Positions 41,029 through 49,521 of a stretch of DNA of 64,000 nt are shown one piece after another (positions within the stretch are counted from its first letter, which is position 1; the number at the start of each line of letters is the position of its first letter). The stretch comes from Paenibacillus silvestris (GTDB lineage Bacteria > Bacillota > Bacilli > Paenibacillales > NBRC-103111). A program made the translations under genes and the position numbers. The DNA lies in assembly GCF_009882985.1 (NCBI RefSeq), contig NZ_WTUZ01000004.1, positions 29,571 to 93,570 on the forward strand. Direction: 5' to 3'. The notes under the pieces were generated by a model. It ran no database searches. It worked only from the letters and a program-made list of their open reading frames with translations, and was not told the origin of the DNA.

Positions 41029-41796
41029 TCAGATCCGCTTGTTGTACACTCTCATTGCGAATAAGTAGGCTACAATCATAATCCCGACGCACCAAGCAAG
41101 CGCAATCCATATCTCATTGCCCACTGGCTGGCCTGACAGCAATGCGCGGATAGCTTCAACAATCGAGGTCACTGGTTGATTTTCGGCAAAGAGGCGTACG
41201 ATGGTCGGCATGGACTCGGTTGGCACAAAGGCCGAACTAATAAAGGGCAGGAAGATGATCGGGTAGGAGAATGCGCTCGCGCCATCGACGGTTTTGGCAG
41301 ACAGGCCAGCAATGACAGCGACCCAAGTCAAGGCCAGCGTAAACAGTGCGAGTATGCCGGCAACAGCAAGCCATGGCAGCAAGCCAGCGGATGAACGAAA
41401 GCCCATAACCAGCGATACGAGGATGATGACGACAACGGATATAGCGTTGGATACCAGCGAGGTGATGACATGCCCCCATAGTAAAGTGGAACGGGCAATC
41501 GGCATCGTGTGAAACCGCTCGAAGATGCCTCGCTGCACATCGATGAACAGGCGGTAAGCGGTGTAAGACACGCCACTAGCAATAGCAATCAATGTAATAC
41601 CGGGCAGCAGGTAATTCACGTAATTATCCGTTCCAGTTTGAATGGCACCGCCTAACACATAAACGAACAAGAGCATCATCGCGATTGGCATAATGGTGAC
41701 CGTGACGATGGTGTCCATGCTGCGGAAGATATGGCGCATGGAACGTCCAAGCATGACGCTAACGTCGCTGAAGAAATGATTTTTTACTGTTTCCAT
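41029..41796 (-). CDS. ABC-2 type exporter permease (DrrB-like)
   Basis: The 255-residue protein has six helices. It has an N-terminal amphipathic start, SVMLGRSMRHIFRSMDTIVT, and the family segment FLPFISSAFVPTESMPTIVRLFAENQPVTSIVEAIRALL near the end, as in daunorubicin-type exporters. It begins directly after the ATPase stop codon (TAA then ATG), so the subunits are made together. It probably exports a hydrophobic drug or lipid-like compound. Confidence 0.92.
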   Translation of the reverse strand: METVKNHFFSDVSVMLGRSMRHIFRSMDTIVTVTIMPIAMMLLFVYVLGGAIQTGTDNYVNYLLPGITLIAIASGVSYTAYRLFIDVQRGIFERFHTMPIARSTLLWGHVITSLVSNAISVVVIILVSLVMGFRSSAGLLPWLAVAGILALFTLALTWVAVIAGLSAKTVDGASAFSYPIIFLPFISSAFVPTESMPTIVRLFAENQPVTSIVEAIRALLSGQPVGNEIWIALAWCVGIMIVAYLFAMRVYNKRI

Positions 41797-42567
41797 TTAT
41801 TTCTCCTCCTTTTTACCGACGATGGATAGGAATATTTCCTCTAAGGTCGGCTGCTTTTCAACATATTCCACCTTTGTGGATGGGAACAGCTTTTTCAAAT
41901 CCGAGAGTGTGCCGTTCGCAATAATTCGGCCCTCGTGCAGAATGGCGATCTTGTCAGCAAGCTGCTCCGCTTCCTCCAGATATTGCGTCGTCAGAAGCAC
42001 CGTCGTTCCGCCGTCGGCAAGCTCCTTGACGACCTTCCAAACCTCGATACGTGCCTCGGGGTCGAGTCCAGTGGTAGGCTCATCGAGGAAAATGATTTGC
42101 GGCTTTCCTACAAGGCTCAAGGCGATATCGAGCCTGCGGCGCATGCCGCCGGAATAAGTAGCCACCCTGCGGTCAGCCGCATCTGTCAATCCGAAGCGTT
42201 GCAGCAAGTCATCCGCAACCTGACGCGGATCCTTGAGGTAGCGCAGCTTCGCAATCATGATGAGATTTTCCCGCCCAGTCAAAATTTCATCCACCGCGGC
42301 GAACTGTCCAGTTAGGCTGATCACTTGCCGAACATGATCGGGTTTGGATGCGACATCCATTCCGCCAACGGTGGCGGCTCCGCCGTCTGCTTTGAGCAGT
42401 GTGGTGAGGATTTTGACCACTGTTGTCTTGCCTGCCCCGTTAGAGCCAAGGAGAGCGAAAATGCTGCCTTTTTCCACCTCGAAATCTACACCCTTTAGCA
42501 CTTGATGCTGCTTATAGGATTTCTCCAGTCCTTTTACTTGAATAGGTTTGGTCGTCATCGTTTGCAT
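41797..42567 (-). CDS. ABC exporter ATP-binding subunit (DrrA-like)
   Basis: The 256-residue protein starts after GAGGGAGGG. Walker A is LLGSNGAGKTTVVKIL, the signature is YSGGMRRRLDIALSLVGKP, and Walker B is IIFLDEPTTGLDPEAR. The H-loop His is replaced by Gln in LLTTQYLEEAEQLADK, a change common in DrrA-like ATPases. The C-terminal tail ends LEEIFLSIVGKKEEK, the docking helix seen in this subfamily. It powers the permease encoded immediately after it. Confidence 0.94.
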   Translation of the reverse strand: MQTMTTKPIQVKGLEKSYKQHQVLKGVDFEVEKGSIFALLGSNGAGKTTVVKILTTLLKADGGAATVGGMDVASKPDHVRQVISLTGQFAAVDEILTGRENLIMIAKLRYLKDPRQVADDLLQRFGLTDAADRRVATYSGGMRRRLDIALSLVGKPQIIFLDEPTTGLDPEARIEVWKVVKELADGGTTVLLTTQYLEEAEQLADKIAILHEGRIIANGTLSDLKKLFPSTKVEYVEKQPTLEEIFLSIVGKKEEK

Positions 42568-42585
42568 GATATTCCCTCCCTCAAT

Positions 42586-43452
42586 TTAAATGACAGTAAC
42601 TTTTGACAAATTAGCTTCCATGCCTTTCAGTGCAGCGAAGGTCAGTTTATCCATTGTTGCGCCGTCGAAGCAGATGCTTTTGATGGCTCTGTAATACTTC
42701 TTAGACAAGGTGAACCCCGAGAGGAAAGACACATTTTTGAGTGTTGCGTTTCGGAAAGAAACTTCGTTTAAAGCTGCTTTGTCAAACTTAACACTGATAA
42801 ACGTCTGTCCGTCAAAACGCTGCCCTGTCAGGTCGGTGTACTTGAAGTCAACCCCGTCGAAGGAACACCCTTCAAAAACCGTTTTTCTTAGATCGGTCAT
42901 GGATAACGTCACGTCAGTCATTCTTATTCCAGTGAATTTGACGCCGTCGAGCCCCGACTTGCTGAAATTGGTTCGTACAAGAATTGCCTTATTGAAGCTT
43001 GCATTGGTCAGGTCAAGCGTGGATAGGCTGCAGTCCGTCAAATTGGCGCGGTCGAAGTTGGCATCTTTGACATCACTGCTTTTAAACGAGCTGCCCGTCA
43101 AATCTGCGCCAGAGAAGTCAGAACCTTGCAATGCGCTGCTATTAAATTGTCCTTTATGGGCTCTAACGCCCGCAAAGTCACTTTTCACCAAGTTGCTTGC
43201 GCTAAAGTTAACCAGCACTTGTCGTTCCAGTGAGCGGGTGAGGTTAGCTACCTCAAGAATGGTTTGTTCGATGTCGCCGATGCTCTCAATTGTCATCTTC
43301 AGAGCTGTTTCATCATCTTTGCCCTCAGCTTTGAGTTCTCTGTACCGCTCTTGCAAATCGGAGTGCAGGTCCGCCTTCAGTTCTGTCACGCTTTTTACCC
43401 CGTCATATGGTGTGAAAACACCGTTCAAATAGTTCGCCAATTGCTGATTCAT
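42586..43452 (-). CDS. Pentapeptide-repeat protein with helical N-terminal domain
   Basis: The product is 288 residues. Residues 1-75 are a charged helical domain (SDLQERYRELKAEGKDDETALKM) resembling the permease-prefix or DUF1700-type head used by proteins of PadR-controlled operons. From about 80 to 270 the sequence is a pentapeptide (A/S-x-F/L-x-x) right-handed helix: FSGADLTGSSFKSSD, ANFDRANLTDCSL, DLTNASF. It sits between padR and the exporter with a 13-bp gap to padR and 18 bp to the ATPase gene. A regulator or DNA-mimic role as in Qnr/MfpA proteins is possible but not shown. Confidence 0.88.
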   Translation of the reverse strand: MNQQLANYLNGVFTPYDGVKSVTELKADLHSDLQERYRELKAEGKDDETALKMTIESIGDIEQTILEVANLTRSLERQVLVNFSASNLVKSDFAGVRAHKGQFNSSALQGSDFSGADLTGSSFKSSDVKDANFDRANLTDCSLSTLDLTNASFNKAILVRTNFSKSGLDGVKFTGIRMTDVTLSMTDLRKTVFEGCSFDGVDFKYTDLTGQRFDGQTFISVKFDKAALNEVSFRNATLKNVSFLSGFTLSKKYYRAIKSICFDGATMDKLTFAALKGMEANLSKVTVI

Positions 43453-43465
43453 GATATCAATCTCC

Positions 43466-43795
43466 TTATAATAAATTTTCTAACACGCGCTTTGCATACT
43501 CCCAATTGCTTTTGTTACGGGTGTAAGTTTCCTTGCCCTTTTCTGTAATCCTAAAGTACTTGCGACGTCCTCCTTGCGTTTCATCGCCCCAATACCACTC
43601 GATGTCCAAGTCGGCTTCGAGTCGCCGGAAACTGGAGTACATCGTTGCTTCCTTCAACTCGTATTCGCCGCTGGAACGCTCGGCAATCAGCTTGACAACC
43701 TCATAGCCATAGCGATCAGCTTCAGACAGGAGCCGTAAAATCATTGTATCCGTATGCCCGCGAAGCAGGTCGGATGTAATTTTGCTCTCGCTCAT
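43466..43795 (-). CDS. PadR-family transcriptional regulator
   Basis: The 109-residue product is typical for the short PadR class. The winged helix lies at DTMILRLLSEADRYGYEVVKLI, with the wing in WYWGDETQGGRRKYFRITEKG. GAGGTGATTAC precedes the ATG. It heads the operon with the pentapeptide-repeat and ABC exporter genes. PadR proteins of this kind repress drug exporters and release DNA when they bind the drug; autoregulation is likely (inference). Confidence 0.93.
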   Translation of the reverse strand: MSESKITSDLLRGHTDTMILRLLSEADRYGYEVVKLIAERSSGEYELKEATMYSSFRRLEADLDIEWYWGDETQGGRRKYFRITEKGKETYTRNKSNWEYAKRVLENLL

Positions 43796-43923
43796 GTAAT
43801 CACCTCACATTCATAGGATACGACATATTACTTTGACTGTCAAGGTACTTTTATAAACAAAATACATAATCAGAGTAAATAGTGTTATTCGTACAATACA
43901 TGGATAGCCGCGGAAAACAAAAG

Positions 43924-43965
43924 AGGGTGCCCCAATAGCCAGTTCCTTGGCTATTGGGGCACCCT
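43924..43965 (-). terminator. Very strong hairpin, likely terminator for the HxlR gene
   Basis: AGGGTGCCCCAATAGCCA and its exact complement form a perfect 18-bp stem with a 6-nt loop. The minus-strand 3' side runs into CTCTTTTG. It is 240 bp past the HxlR stop. The rest of 43796-44205 shows no credible gene. Confidence 0.7.
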
Positions 43966-44205
43966 TGCAGTCGCGTGGTTGGTTAGTTATTTGCAGATTG
44001 CCGAGTCACAGGGTCCGTATAAAAGTAAGGAATACCCGTGACTTTACTTTTGTAAAGCATATGTAATAAAAAAGCCTTCTTATGAAAAAAATGAATAGCT
44101 GATATAGTAGAGCTCCAAGGCAATCGACATCTCAAGTGGTTGTCCAGTAATAAACATAAAGGAGAGAAAAAGATAGGAGAGCGCAAGATGATCTAGGCGA
44201 AGGAC

Positions 44206-44556
44206 TTACTCTTTAATGAGTTGATGTTGTTCACGGGCGTCCCATTCGGTTTTCCAACGATTGATTTCCTGAAATACGCTAGAAAAGGCTTCACCTTTTT
44301 CAGTAATTGCATACTCGACGGTCACGGGTACTGTGGGAAACACGGTGCGTTTGATCATCTGATGTTCTTCGAGGTTACGTAAGGTATCCGTTAATCCTTT
44401 GGTGTTAACATTGCCTAGATTTCTTCGCAATTGATTAAAGCGTTGGGGTTCCTTTAAAAGCTCTGTTATAGCTAAAAACGTCCATTTCCCAGAGAGAAAT
44501 TGCAAGACTTCAGAAATAGATGCGATACAAACAGTCCCGAACTTTGCTTGTTCCAT
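44206..44556 (-). CDS. HxlR/DUF24-family regulator
   Basis: The 116-residue winged-helix protein has VLQFLSGKWTFLAITELLKEPQRFNQLRRNL, the family's core, then TLRNLEEHQMIKRTVFPTVPVTVEYAITEKGE, the wing. An N-terminal Cys in TVCIAS is in the position used as a thiol sensor in YodB/HypR-type members. It is divergent from a nitroreductase, a common pairing in electrophile or quinone response. Confidence 0.93.
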   Translation of the reverse strand: MEQAKFGTVCIASISEVLQFLSGKWTFLAITELLKEPQRFNQLRRNLGNVNTKGLTDTLRNLEEHQMIKRTVFPTVPVTVEYAITEKGEAFSSVFQEINRWKTEWDAREQHQLIKE

Positions 44557-44590
44557 GTTGTTATCCTACTTTCTTATTTATTGTTGAAAT

Positions 44591-44605
44591 GTCACTAGAC
44601 GTGAC
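44591..44605. promoter_or_regulatory. Candidate HxlR operator
   Basis: GTCAC-tagac-GTGAC is a perfect 5-bp inverted repeat centred in the 77-bp gap between the HxlR and nitroreductase starts. Confidence 0.55.
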
Positions 44606-44633
44606 TAAACCATATTGAAAGGAATTTTGATCA

Positions 44634-45296
44634 ATGGATATCGAGGCTAGAAAATCTGAATTGATGTCAACGTATTATTTCAGACATGCAACCAAGGAGT
44701 TTGATTCGACTAAGAAAATATCCGAAACGGATTTCAACTTCATACTTGAGGCAGGGCGCCTTTCGCCAAGCTCAGGAGGGAATGAACCATGGAAGTTTGT
44801 AGTTGTTCAAAGTCCTGAATTTAGAAAAGAACTTGCACCGCTCGTTTCAGGCGCAGTCCGTTCACTGCCAACGTCGAGTCATTTCGTACTCATACTTGCT
44901 CGAAAGGGCCTCACGTTCGATTCTCCCTACCTGTTTCAGCAGCAAACCAAAGTAAAGGGGATGCCTGTCGAGGTGTATCAAAGCATGCAGCAAGCTTATG
45001 CACAATTCTATGAAGAGCTCCATTTAACTACCGAGAGGGAGCTCTTGGATTGGTCTTCAAAGCAAACGTACTTGGCGATGGGGAACATGATGACAGCAGC
45101 GGCGCATATTGGTATTGATTCATGCCCAATCGAAGGTTTCGATTTAGATGCCGTCAATGAATTACTTGCCGAGAAAGGGCTGCTTGGAAACGATGAGTTT
45201 AGCCTGAGTGTCATAACGGCTTTTGGTTATCGGGCTAATGAACCGAAACGTTCCAAAACGAGACGCCCTATGGAAGAGATCGCGCAATTTGTGTAA
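44634..45296 (+). CDS. NAD(P)H-dependent nitroreductase
   Basis: The 220-residue FMN enzyme starts about 9 nt after AAAGGA. The N-terminal FRHATKEFDSTKKIS contains the RH/RRS-type FMN contact. LEAGRLSPSSGGNEPWKFVVV is the family signature near residue 48, and VITAFGYRANEPKRSKTRR near the C-terminus gives the second FMN contact. It is similar in plan to YfkO/NfsB-like reductases that act on nitroaromatics and quinones. It is likely controlled by the divergent HxlR gene. Confidence 0.93.
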   Translation: MDIEARKSELMSTYYFRHATKEFDSTKKISETDFNFILEAGRLSPSSGGNEPWKFVVVQSPEFRKELAPLVSGAVRSLPTSSHFVLILARKGLTFDSPYLFQQQTKVKGMPVEVYQSMQQAYAQFYEELHLTTERELLDWSSKQTYLAMGNMMTAAAHIGIDSCPIEGFDLDAVNELLAEKGLLGNDEFSLSVITAFGYRANEPKRSKTRRPMEEIAQFV

Positions 45297-45329
45297 TACC
45301 GCGAGTATTCGCGTATTGGTGAAGTGGTA

Positions 45330-46049
45330 CTAGTGCCGAATAGGAGGGGGACGAATGGCAGTTTTATTGGAAATGTAAATCATGCCCTTATCGTCGACAG
45401 ATGCAAAGAAGATATCGTCTTGGCGGATCCCTTTCGCTTCTAGCTGTGACGTCAACCAGAATGTGTCTTTCTTGATGTAAGAAAGGGTGTTTGTATACAA
45501 AGTCCCTTCTACGATTAATGGATAGGATAGGTCGCTTTGTGGCCTAGTTAGTCCCAAATCTTCGAGAGTGGGAGCTGACTTGGGGCCGTTTTTGTACACA
45601 GTCAATTTCCCGTTTGCTTCCACTATGGCAAGTTCAACATCGGGGAGATGGAAAACGTCCTTCTCGCGCAGCATTTGGAGGATATTATCGATTGAATAAC
45701 GTATCTTCCTAATGTTTTTGACCAGCAGATTTCCTTGATGAATCACGATTGTTGGTTCGAATGAAATTAGTTTACCGAACTTTCTTGACTTAATTGCTAA
45801 TAGGGAGACAATCCGCTGCAGTAGACCGAGCAATACGATGGCTATTGCGATATGAAAATGGTTAATGCTCGGTTCAGCTATATCGGCGCCGACGACGGAT
45901 CCCAAGGAGAGTACGACCAGAAAATCGAACACAGGCAACTCTCCAAGGGAGCGTTTACCCATGAATAATCCGACAATCAACATAAGGGGGTAAATCGTTA
46001 GGATTCTTCCCGCAATTAACAGGAGATCCTTCATGGTTTCTATAAACAT
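45330..46049 (-). CDS. DUF421-family membrane protein (YetF-like)
   Basis: The 239-residue protein has three N-terminal helices including LMLIVGLFMGKRSLGELPVFDFLVVLSLGSVVG, the family hallmark. A cytoplasmic alpha/beta domain follows with LISFEPTIVIHQGNLLVKNIRKIRYSIDNILQMLREKDVFHLPDVELAIVEANG, cut here only by normal loops. Members are spore or vegetative membrane proteins, some needed for germinant receptor function. Monocistronic on the minus strand. Confidence 0.92.
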   Translation of the reverse strand: MFIETMKDLLLIAGRILTIYPLMLIVGLFMGKRSLGELPVFDFLVVLSLGSVVGADIAEPSINHFHIAIAIVLLGLLQRIVSLLAIKSRKFGKLISFEPTIVIHQGNLLVKNIRKIRYSIDNILQMLREKDVFHLPDVELAIVEANGKLTVYKNGPKSAPTLEDLGLTRPQSDLSYPLIVEGTLYTNTLSYIKKDTFWLTSQLEAKGIRQDDIFFASVDDKGMIYISNKTAIRPPPIRH

Positions 46050-46141
46050 GCGCTCACTGCCATCCTTTTGTTCAAACTAGCCTTGATCAGAGATTGAGAA
46101 TTGGATTTATATTCAATATGTCCAAATGATAATTTTTTACT

Positions 46142-46534
46142 ACGCTTCCTATCGTTTTTGTTATACCTCAAAGCTGGAATCTACTAAATATCCCAAATTA
46201 TACGCCTGGAACGGAATGGGAGTACGGCTCTTGGTTTAACACGAATGTAAAGAAAGGGCAGCCAGCCGACTTATTTGATCAATTTAAGAAACTGAATGAT
46301 TCTGCTGCTTCATCCCCGTTGCTAGGATTCCTGTACAATCCTGATTCCTTGAAACAGGAGTACGCACAGGTGAATGCCATTATGGGGGAAATGATTCCGG
46401 CGATCATGTCAGGTACAGTGGATCCGGCTGAAGCGCTTCCGAAGTATATCGATCGGTTGAAGAAAGCGGGCATCGATAAGCTCACGGCAGATGCTCAAAA
46501 GCAAATTGAGGATTGGAGAAACGGGAAACTATAG
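46142..46534 (+). pseudogene. 3' remnant of a sugar-type extracellular solute-binding protein
   Basis: About 130 codons are open in frame to the stop but have no start codon with a ribosome site, and no N-terminal domain exists upstream. The residues read YTPGTEWEYGSWFNTNVKKG, LFDQFKKLNDSAASSPLLGF and QVNAIMGEMIPAIMSGTVDP. They match the C-terminal third of the large DUF3502/LplA-type binding lipoproteins abundant in Paenibacillus (family knowledge). Conservation of frame suggests a recent deletion of the 5' two thirds, including any transporter operon. A terminator follows. Confidence 0.75.
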
Positions 46535-46550
46535 CTTAATAAAAAACACT

Positions 46551-46575
46551 AAGGCAGCCTGAACGGCTGCCTTTT
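46551..46575 (+). terminator. Terminator of the lost binding-protein operon
   Basis: AAGGCAGCC and GGCTGCCTT form a 9-bp stem around TGAAC and run into TTTCTT. It lies 17 bp after the remnant's stop. Confidence 0.88.
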
Positions 46576-46750
46576 CTTGATCTAACAAACTGGGTGAAAT
46601 GTGGTTATAGGTTGATCGGCATAAGATCCAAAACCCATCCGATAAGCTTATTCGTATCCATTGGGTGCTTAAGTATAATACTTGCGTACAACACGGCACC
46701 AATCGTTGATGGACGAGCGGTTGCAAGACGAATTCATCAAATTTAGTAAA

Positions 46751-46779
46751 TTGACACTTATCAATTAGTAAGTTAGAAT
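46751..46779 (+). promoter_or_regulatory. Promoter with palindromic operator filling the spacer (tetR, site O1)
   Basis: TTGACA (46751-46756), a 17-bp spacer and TAGAAT (46774-46779). The 18-bp sequence ACTTATCAATTAGTAAGT (46756-46773), with inverted ACTTA.C/G.TAAGT arms, occupies the spacer, so a bound regulator would block RNA polymerase. The TetR start is 7 bp further on with no canonical ribosome site, so the mRNA may be nearly leaderless. Confidence 0.75.
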
Positions 46780-46785
46780 CTTCGT

Positions 46786-47343
46786 ATGGACAATCGAAAA
46801 GAACAAATTGTTAGCCTGACGCTGGAACTAATTCGAAAAAAAGGCTATGTTGCAATTAGCTACGATGATATATCAAAAAAATTAGGTGTGACAAAGGCAA
46901 GCATTCATTATCACTTTGAAAAGAAAGAGGATTTAGCAATTGCATTAACTGGAAAGCTTCATAAATCTTTTGAGCGGTTAGTTTTGTCCACGAAAGATGT
47001 ATCAATGCCTGTTGAAGAGAAGATTAATCAATTTATCACCAAGCAGTTTGAGCTTGGAGGAGATGCCATCTGTCCATTATCTTCGCTACAAACAGATTAT
47101 GAATCTCTTCCAGAAGCTGTCCAACAAAGAGTTCAAGTGCTAAGTCAGTTTGAGTTCACAAGTTGGGTTGACGTTTTAACGGAAGCTCAAAAAGAAGGAA
47201 TAGTAAATAGTTACGTTAATACTGAGTCTTTAGCTTATGCCGTCCTATCATGCATAAAAGGGGGCATGCAGTATAATCGCGTGTTAAGCAAAAACATAAT
47301 ACCGCAGGTTGTAGATCAAATAAATAGATTAATAAGATGCTAA
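46786..47343 (+). CDS. TetR-family regulator
   Basis: The product is 185 residues. Residues 5-50 are the DNA-binding part (LTLELIRKKGYVAISYDDISKKLGVTKASIHYHFEKKEDLAIAL). A C-terminal ligand domain follows with Cys in GGDAICPLSSLQTDY and SCIKGGMQYNR, typical of the YxaF/LmrA-like TetR class that controls drug efflux. The promoter palindrome O1 and two further copies downstream (47359 and 49805) are probably its operators (inference). The gene that O2 would control is gone. Confidence 0.92.
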   Translation: MDNRKEQIVSLTLELIRKKGYVAISYDDISKKLGVTKASIHYHFEKKEDLAIALTGKLHKSFERLVLSTKDVSMPVEEKINQFITKQFELGGDAICPLSSLQTDYESLPEAVQQRVQVLSQFEFTSWVDVLTEAQKEGIVNSYVNTESLAYAVLSCIKGGMQYNRVLSKNIIPQVVDQINRLIRC

Positions 47344-47358
47344 TTTTTTTTGAATAAC

Positions 47359-47376
47359 ACTTATCTACTAGTAAGT
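47359..47376. promoter_or_regulatory. Second copy of the TetR palindrome (site O2)
   Basis: ACTTATCTACTAGTAAGT is a nearly perfect palindrome. The flanks (ACA before, TTA.TAA after) match site O1, so this looks like a decayed copy of the same promoter. The 250 bp behind it hold only a gene fragment. Confidence 0.7.
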
Positions 47377-47444
47377 TAATAAATGTCTGGTATTAGGCGA
47401 AATAACAAGAAAACACATCACTTCAGGAGTAGCCACTGCTGTGC

Positions 47445-47546
47445 TGTAGGTATTCTAATGAAGAAGACAAGCTGTATATCGCTGGACTAATGGGTTCGGA
47501 TGAATATGAAGTAGGTATCCCTATGCTGACAAAGATGAGATATTAA
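47445..47546 (+). pseudogene. Short fragment, possibly of a GyrI-like or AraC effector domain
   Basis: The frame reads RYSNEEDKLYIAGLMGSD then EYEVGIPMLTKMRY and stops. The NEEDKLYIAG block recalls effector-binding domains of GyrI-like regulators. There is no start and no upstream part. It lies between O2 and the MocR-type gene. Confidence 0.35.
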
Positions 47547-47598
47547 AGATAAACAACTTTGAGAATGCACTTAGAGCAGAGAACTTTAGCAAAAGTCT

Positions 47599-49035
47599 TC
47601 ATTCCATTAGCCTACGTATTGCCTTAGCAAATTTGGCTATCCCCAATTCAATGTCCTCCGGTTTCGATCTTGCGAACGTAAAACGTACGTAACCCGAATC
47701 AGAACCATACACACTTCCGGGTACGAATATAATTCCTTGCTTAATCGATTCTTCCAACAATTTAGCGTCGGGAATATCCGGAATCAATTTGCACCAAAAA
47801 TGCAATCCCCCTTCCGGCGCCGCGTATTCAATTAGTCCGGAAAGTTCCTTCTCTAGAGATTCAATGAGTAAATCGCGTTTAAATTGAAGTTGGATACGCA
47901 AGCTCTCCAAATGGGGTCCGAAATAAGATGACTGTAAAAATTGTGCTGCTATCTGCTGGGGAATGATGCTTAATCCAAAATCCATCTGTTGTCTAGCATC
48001 GGTTAGCCGTTCCACAATGGAACGAGGAGCTACCATCCATCCTATCCGTAAGCCAGAGGCTGCGATCTTGGAGAATGAGCCAATATAAAGAATTGAACCC
48101 GTAGTATCCATTGATTTGAGCGGTAAAGGGGGGACTCCTTCATAAGATGTTAAGCTATAAGGATCATCTTCCACAACGGGAAGTCCTAATTCACAAATGA
48201 TGTCAAGAAGACGTTTACGTCTTTCAACGCTTAGTACAGTACCAGTGGGGTTCTGATAGTTTGGATTTAAGAACACCATCTTGATACGATGTTTTTTGTA
48301 TAAAACGCGAATATCTTCTGGCTGTATGCCATGATTGTCAACCGGAAGACGAAACAAACGAAGACCTGCTGATTGAAACATGGGCAGCGAATAGCAGTAG
48401 GATGGATCTTCAATTGCAACGGCATCACCTGGAGAGAGTAGACATTGCGTGATTAAAAATAACGATTGCTGAGAACCTGATGTGATAAGAATGGAGGATT
48501 CCGTTGCCTGAATTCTTCGATAATTACTCAGATATTGTACTAATGCCTCTCTCAATGGAGTGAAGCCTTGAGGGTTATCGTAACCCAAATAGGATGTATA
48601 AGCGTTTCTACTCATTAATGCAGCGATTTCATCAGTAGGTGCTAAATCACCAGATAGTTCACCGCTCGCGAAGTCAATCAGTGATGGATCTTGGCCTAAC
48701 GCTTCGCGAATCCTTCGCAAAAAGGGCAGGTTCGGAAGAAAGTTTCCTCCTTCTGCAAACCTACTCCAGTTTGGAGTATGCTTCGGAGTGGCCCCCCATT
48801 TGGATGTACTTACACGAGTCCCGCTACCAGTACGACTTTCGATAATCCCAAGGGACCGCAGTTCCGCGAATGCAGAAATAACGGTGCTGCGGTTCACTTC
48901 AAATTGTTCAGCAAGTTTCCGCTCAGAAGGCAGTAAGCTGCCCGGGGGAAACTCCCCATATGAAATTCTTTGCTCGAGATGGTCGGCAATTTGTTCGTAA
49001 AGAGCTTTTTTACTATTGCGTTCAGGTTTCCACAT
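47599..49035 (-). CDS. MocR-type regulator (GntR DNA-binding plus aminotransferase fold)
   Basis: The product is 478 residues from MWKPERNSKKALYEQ, 8 nt after AAGGGGA; a longer frame upstream is not preferred. A GntR winged helix fills about 8-75 (PPGSLLPSERKLAEQFEVNRST). A fold-type-I aminotransferase domain follows, with LNPNYQNPTGTVLS, VVEDDPYSLTSYEG and the PLP lysine in YIGSFSKIAASGLRIGWM. MocR proteins such as PdxR and GabR use PLP as a co-effector. No PLP or GABA gene is adjacent, so the target is unknown. Confidence 0.93.
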   Translation of the reverse strand: MWKPERNSKKALYEQIADHLEQRISYGEFPPGSLLPSERKLAEQFEVNRSTVISAFAELRSLGIIESRTGSGTRVSTSKWGATPKHTPNWSRFAEGGNFLPNLPFLRRIREALGQDPSLIDFASGELSGDLAPTDEIAALMSRNAYTSYLGYDNPQGFTPLREALVQYLSNYRRIQATESSILITSGSQQSLFLITQCLLSPGDAVAIEDPSYCYSLPMFQSAGLRLFRLPVDNHGIQPEDIRVLYKKHRIKMVFLNPNYQNPTGTVLSVERRKRLLDIICELGLPVVEDDPYSLTSYEGVPPLPLKSMDTTGSILYIGSFSKIAASGLRIGWMVAPRSIVERLTDARQQMDFGLSIIPQQIAAQFLQSSYFGPHLESLRIQLQFKRDLLIESLEKELSGLIEYAAPEGGLHFWCKLIPDIPDAKLLEESIKQGIIFVPGSVYGSDSGYVRFTFARSKPEDIELGIAKFAKAIRRLME

Positions 49036-49350
49036 CTTAAAATCCCCTTGAATATCAATCAAACTACACAAATATTAAATTTATCATACCACTTATCAAC
49101 GAAGAATAATCTATGTTTTCGTCTTTATCATTTAGCATTCTGTGAACATGGATGAAAGTACAACATTGTCATTTGCAAACCTAATAACAATCTTATCCAA
49201 AGACGGACTTTATCCATGATTGATATTAAGTATCGTTAATGGATGGCATAAAAAACTGATTGATTGGTTGGTTACATTCGTTCACATCAATTTTATGATA
49301 GTAATTAGAATTGCAGTTGAGTCATGAGCTATGGAAAGGAGATGGACCAT
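49036..49350. other. Intergenic stretch with no gene seen
   Basis: This AT-rich DNA of 315 bp lies between the divergent MocR-type gene and the first mini-ORF. I see no conserved element, hairpin terminator or clear promoter here beyond scattered AT boxes. Confidence 0.5.
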
Positions 49351-49470
49351 TTGGCAGCATCGATATCTTTTATTTTGCTTTGCAGTGCAATTGTAGCAAG
49401 TCCTTTGTATGTCGCTATAGGAGGGGCTTTTCTCATCCGTAAGGATGAGCTTGATATGAGTAAAAAGTAA
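49351..49470 (+). CDS. Mini membrane protein 1, 39 residues
   Basis: The TTG start lies 9 nt after AAAGGAG, good spacing; an ATG three codons earlier touches the site. The product is one hydrophobic helix (SISFILLCSAIVASPLYVAI) followed by a charged tail ending in SKK. There is no stop or frameshift, and the next mini-ORF follows in the same direction after 51 bp. Function unknown; a small membrane regulator or accessory subunit is possible. Confidence 0.5.
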   Translation: MAASISFILLCSAIVASPLYVAIGGAFLIRKDELDMSKK

Positions 49471-49521
49471 AGATTAATAATTACTATAAAAAATGGATGA
49501 ACCAACAAGGAGTGAATTAAA

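Noticed and set aside
43983..44186. 67-codon minus-strand frame between PadR and HxlR genes
   Set aside because: No ribosome site and no recognisable sequence pattern; lies downstream of the HxlR stop within terminator-like DNA.
47599..49035. Reading the 47599 gene as a metabolic aminotransferase
   Set aside because: A GntR helix-turn-helix occupies the N-terminus, which defines the MocR regulator class.
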